From Bacillota bacterium (lineage in GTDB: Bacteria; Bacillota; Clostridia; Acetivibrionales; DSM-1351): a DNA stretch of 5,948 nt. The notes beneath the pieces are model-generated. The model saw nothing but the letters and a program-made list of their open reading frames with translations, made no database searches and was not told the DNA's origin. The stretch is from assembly GCA_023431385.1 (NCBI GenBank), contig JAEYWA010000149.1:1-5948 (forward strand), in the 5' to 3' direction. Of this stretch, positions 5,764 through 5,948 are shown piece after piece (the first letter of the stretch is position 1; the number at the start of each line of letters is the position of its first letter). The position numbers were made by a program, and so were the translations under genes.

Positions 5764-5948
5764 CTAGAAAAGCTCCCTGACTGAAACATCTATACAGACC
5801 TTTGTACCTTTACCCAATTCAGAAAAAACTTCAATCTTATGAGATAGTTTGTCCAATATCTGCTTACATAGATAAAGCCCAATACCGGTAGATTTTTTAT
5901 CCAGTCTTCCATTGTACCCGGTGAAGCCTTTTTCAAAAATTCTGGGCA
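5764..5948 (-). CDS. BceS-type sensor histidine kinase, C-terminal fragment (5' end outside window)
   Basis: Only the last 60 residues are visible. They are the end of a histidine kinase ATP-binding (HATPase_c) domain. PRIFEKGFTGYNGR (1-14 of the fragment) is the F-box region, STGIGLYLCK (19-28) contains the glycine-rich GIGL of the G box, and LGKGTKVCIDV is the closing strand. The GFTGxNGR...STGIGLYLC wording is typical of the small intramembrane-sensing kinases of the BceS group, which lack a sizeable sensor domain and rely on the BceAB transporter to detect peptide. The stop is TAG at 5766-5764. The 223 nt to the ATPase gene hold that gene's operator and promoter. The RR-HK-ATPase-permease order is standard for this group, so the response regulator is expected beyond 5948. 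The DHp domain and membrane helices are not in view. Confidence 0.9.
   Translation of the reverse strand, partial: PRIFEKGFTGYNGRLDKKSTGIGLYLCKQILDKLSHKIEVFSELGKGTKVCIDVSVRELF

Noticed and set aside
1..5948. CRISPR array, insertion sequence, tRNA or phage genes
   Set aside because: There are no regularly spaced repeats, no transposase or integrase sequence and no cloverleaf; all long frames are explained by known families.

Overview
The window looks like an AT-rich, endospore-forming Firmicute of the clostridial class, by general similarity to the Ruminiclostridium/Clostridium group. The evidence is the gene order spoIIGA-sigE-sigG, protein sequences very close to the known sporulation factors, strong GGAGG-type ribosome binding sites and T-rich intergenic DNA. 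The species cannot be fixed from this sequence alone. Every gene I accept lies on the minus strand, so the biological reading order runs from 5948 down to 1.

Region 5948-2640 is a BceRSAB-type cell-envelope stress module. It holds the last 60 residues of a BceS-like sensor kinase (5764-5948), then a 223-nt intergenic stretch with a perfect TNACA-N4-TGTAA BceR-type operator and a plausible promoter. Next come a BceA-type ATPase (4773-5540) and an 8-nt-overlapping BceB-type permease (2810-4780), and the module closes with an intrinsic terminator (2647-2689). The response regulator and the rest of the kinase should lie beyond 5948. Such modules sense antimicrobial peptides that target lipid II cycle intermediates through the transporter itself and induce that transporter.

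Region 2640-1 is the sporulation sigma cluster. A sigma-A-like promoter with an overlong 21-nt spacer and nearby Spo0A-box-like sequences precedes spoIIGA (1483-2382), the membrane protease that activates pro-sigma-E. sigE (662-1393) follows, with a recognisable pro-sequence. sigG (1-503, C-terminus cut off by the window edge) follows behind a sigma-F-type promoter. The logic matches the textbook cascade: Spo0A~P turns on spoIIGA-sigE, SpoIIGA processes pro-sigma-E in the mother cell, and sigma-F turns on sigG in the forespore.

The most interesting signal is in the sigE-sigG gap. An 81-nt imperfect hairpin (506-586) would bury the sigG ribosome binding site in read-through mRNA from spoIIGA-sigE. 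The 5' half of its outer stem lies inside the sigma-F promoter, so a sigma-F-initiated mRNA could not form that outer stem. I see no mobile element, CRISPR array, tRNA or rRNA, and no wholly new gene system.
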